Shown here: piece after piece, positions 30,181 to 31,318 of the stretch
Layout of the letters: each line of letters begins with the position of its first letter
Numbering within the stretch: the stretch's first letter is position 1
NCBI GenBank assembly: GCA_018713605.1
Contig: DVOM01000029.1
Span: 1-31,318, forward strand
DNA: 31,318 nt
Direction of reading: 5' to 3'
Source: Scatacola_A faecigallinarum
Lineage (GTDB): Bacteria > Pseudomonadota > Alphaproteobacteria > RF32 > CAG-239
Made by a program: the position numbers and the translations under genes
Notes under the pieces: model-generated
Database searches by the model: none
What the model was told of the DNA's origin: nothing
The model's input: only the letters and a program-made list of their open reading frames with translations

Positions 30181-31318
30181 TTGCCATTCCTCCCCGCCAA
30201 AGCGCTTATCCGCCGCCAGTTAAACCAGGCATAGGCGACGGCAAACAACACCAGCCCCGAAACGATAAGTCCGAAGCCGGTAGTCAGCAGACTGCCGAAG
30301 ACCTGCACATAAGTGGCAAAAAAACGCAGGGCAATAAAACCGCTAATCCATTGCTGCAACCGAACCCGGTTTGCCGTATAAGCGTAAACGGCGGCCAAAA
30401 ACAGCAGCAAAAGGCTTTGCAGGGCGCCCCAGATTTTGAAAACGGTTTCATTATCGGGCAGCAGCTGCGCAATCAACGAAAAATCCAAAACAACAAACAG
30501 CGCCAGCGACCAGTACTTGCCGCCGCGACGGGTATTAAACCAGCAAAAAGCGCCGGTCAGCAAAGCCAGAGACAGCCATACCAGCAGTCTGTTCAGACCT
30601 GTTCCCGTTTCTGTCGGACAATTTTGGCAAAAAACGTTTTCGAAAATATCGCGGCCGAAGAAATCGGCGCAAAAAACATATACGACGACGACAAACAACG
30701 TCCACCAGCCAAGGGCTTCCGACAACGGCCCGAAGGCAACGCGCCCGGAAGAGAAAATCCGATAAAGCGCGGCGGCGGACAAAATCAGAATAAACTGCCA
30801 GGCGCCGGGAAACAGGCGGTCAAAAGACTGAAAGGCCTGCGAGAACCAGGGATAATCATATAAATAATCAAACAGGGAAACCGCTAAAACCGGCAACCAG
30901 AGAAAAGGCAGCCATACACGACGCGCAAAAGGCAGCAGCGGCGAAACGATGACTGCCCAAAACAACAGCGCCTGCAAACCGTGTGCGGCAAGCTGATATA
31001 TCTGTCCTATCAGGCCGATACCGGCTAAAACCAACAGGGCATACACAAAAAGAAGCGTTTCGGACAAAAGCCGACGGCTGCCGAACGAAGCGGATACGGC
31101 GGCGCCGCCCGTTGCCGCGAGCATAACAAAATATATGACCAGTTTGACGGCCGGCGATATATCCTGCCAGTTGTAAGCAATCAGCGAAATGATGCCAAGT
31201 CCGAGGCAAAAGCCGCCGAGAAACAGCAGCGTATAAAGCAGTGACCGGCTTTTAAGCCGCTCTTCGTACGCCAAAACGGCCTTTTTCTGGATGTCGGTAA
31301 TCAGTTTTTCCTTAGTCC
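30177..31318 (-). CDS. DUF2157-like polytopic membrane protein, N-terminus outside window
   Basis: The minus-strand open frame extends past the right edge with no stop, so the true start is beyond 31318; a TTG at 31274 would be the first start inside the window. The visible part has a short charged N-terminal helix (TKEKLITDIQKK and so on) and about ten hydrophobic segments with a GLGIISLIAYNW motif, typical of the DUF2157 N-terminal region (aromatic N-W before the first loop). The gene is coupled to the GDYXXLXY-like gene through a 4-base ATGA overlap. Function of the pair is unknown. Confidence 0.8.
   Translation of the reverse strand, partial: TKEKLITDIQKKAVLAYEERLKSRSLLYTLLFLGGFCLGLGIISLIAYNWQDISPAVKLVIYFVMLAATGGAAVSASFGSRRLLSETLLFVYALLVLAGIGLIGQIYQLAAHGLQALLFWAVIVSPLLPFARRVWLPFLWLPVLAVSLFDYLYDYPWFSQAFQSFDRLFPGAWQFILILSAAALYRIFSSGRVAFGPLSEALGWWTLFVVVVYVFCADFFGRDIFENVFCQNCPTETGTGLNRLLVWLSLALLTGAFCWFNTRRGGKYWSLALFVVLDFSLIAQLLPDNETVFKIWGALQSLLLLFLAAVYAYTANRVRLQQWISGFIALRFFATYVQVFGSLLTTGFGLIVSGLVLFAVAYAWFNWRRISALAGRNGK

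Noticed and set aside
1..31318. CRISPR arrays, tRNA genes, insertion sequences or att sites
   Set aside because: No regularly spaced repeats, cloverleaf with CCA/T-loop consensus, transposase or integrase was found in either strand.

Overview
This window looks like chromosomal DNA of a Gram-negative, oxygen-avoiding proteobacterium. The evidence is a MurE with the DNPR signature for meso-diaminopimelate, several Sec and lipoprotein signals, a flavodiiron/rubrerythrin/PerR-like oxygen-defence set, and AnmK-type muropeptide recycling. My best guess is an uncultured, host-gut-type alphaproteobacterium. That placement is inference from gene style (small secreted proteins of unknown function, a eukaryote/archaeal-type ProRS), not something I could test. 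There are no rRNA or tRNA genes, insertion sequences, phage genes or CRISPR arrays that I can see.

Layout. 1-664: 3' end of a cysteine-rich protein gene with an apparent frameshift near its left end. 715-3620 (minus): SulP anion transporter, a CxxC membrane protein and a helical protein in one direction. 3882-4883: a lipoprotein. 4958-7208: flavodiiron protein (minus) divergent from a PerR-like regulator and rubrerythrin (plus), sharing a promoter region with a palindrome. 7341-9034: a stand-alone murE, then a cold-shock protein (minus). 9248-11177: two secreted proteins, the first with LEA-like 11-residue repeats, separated by a 346-base gap that may encode a structured RNA. 11379-13279: proS and a periplasmic EF-hand protein. 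13339-16478: a duplicated-domain lipoprotein (minus), an EamA exporter and a DEAD-box (here DETD) helicase. 16475-19850 (minus): AnmK, a small helical protein and a beta-solenoid-like repeat protein. 20028-23400 (plus): ParB/Srx-like protein, glycosyltransferase, small alarmone hydrolase-like HD protein and secreted ankyrin protein, tightly packed. 23412-26465 (minus): short Hsp70-like ATPase, glycerol-1-phosphate dehydrogenase-like enzyme and HAD phosphatase. 26580-28839 (plus): CNNM/CBS membrane protein, then a DUF3175-like/disordered/Hsp20 stress operon. 28855-31318 (minus): DUF2157-like membrane protein (cut by the window edge), GDYXXLXY-like protein and an EamA transporter.

How it fits together. 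Three themes recur: protection against oxygen and protein damage (FprA, Rbr, PerR-like, Csp, Hsp20, Hsp70-like), envelope building and recycling (MurE, AnmK, glycosyltransferase, G1PDH-like), and a large share of secreted or lipid-anchored proteins of unknown function, several made of internal repeats. Convergent gene pairs are usually separated by bidirectional hairpin terminators. The most unusual regulatory feature is at anmK, where a terminator hairpin on the minus strand carries the anmK ribosome-binding site in its 3' arm, directly before the start codon.
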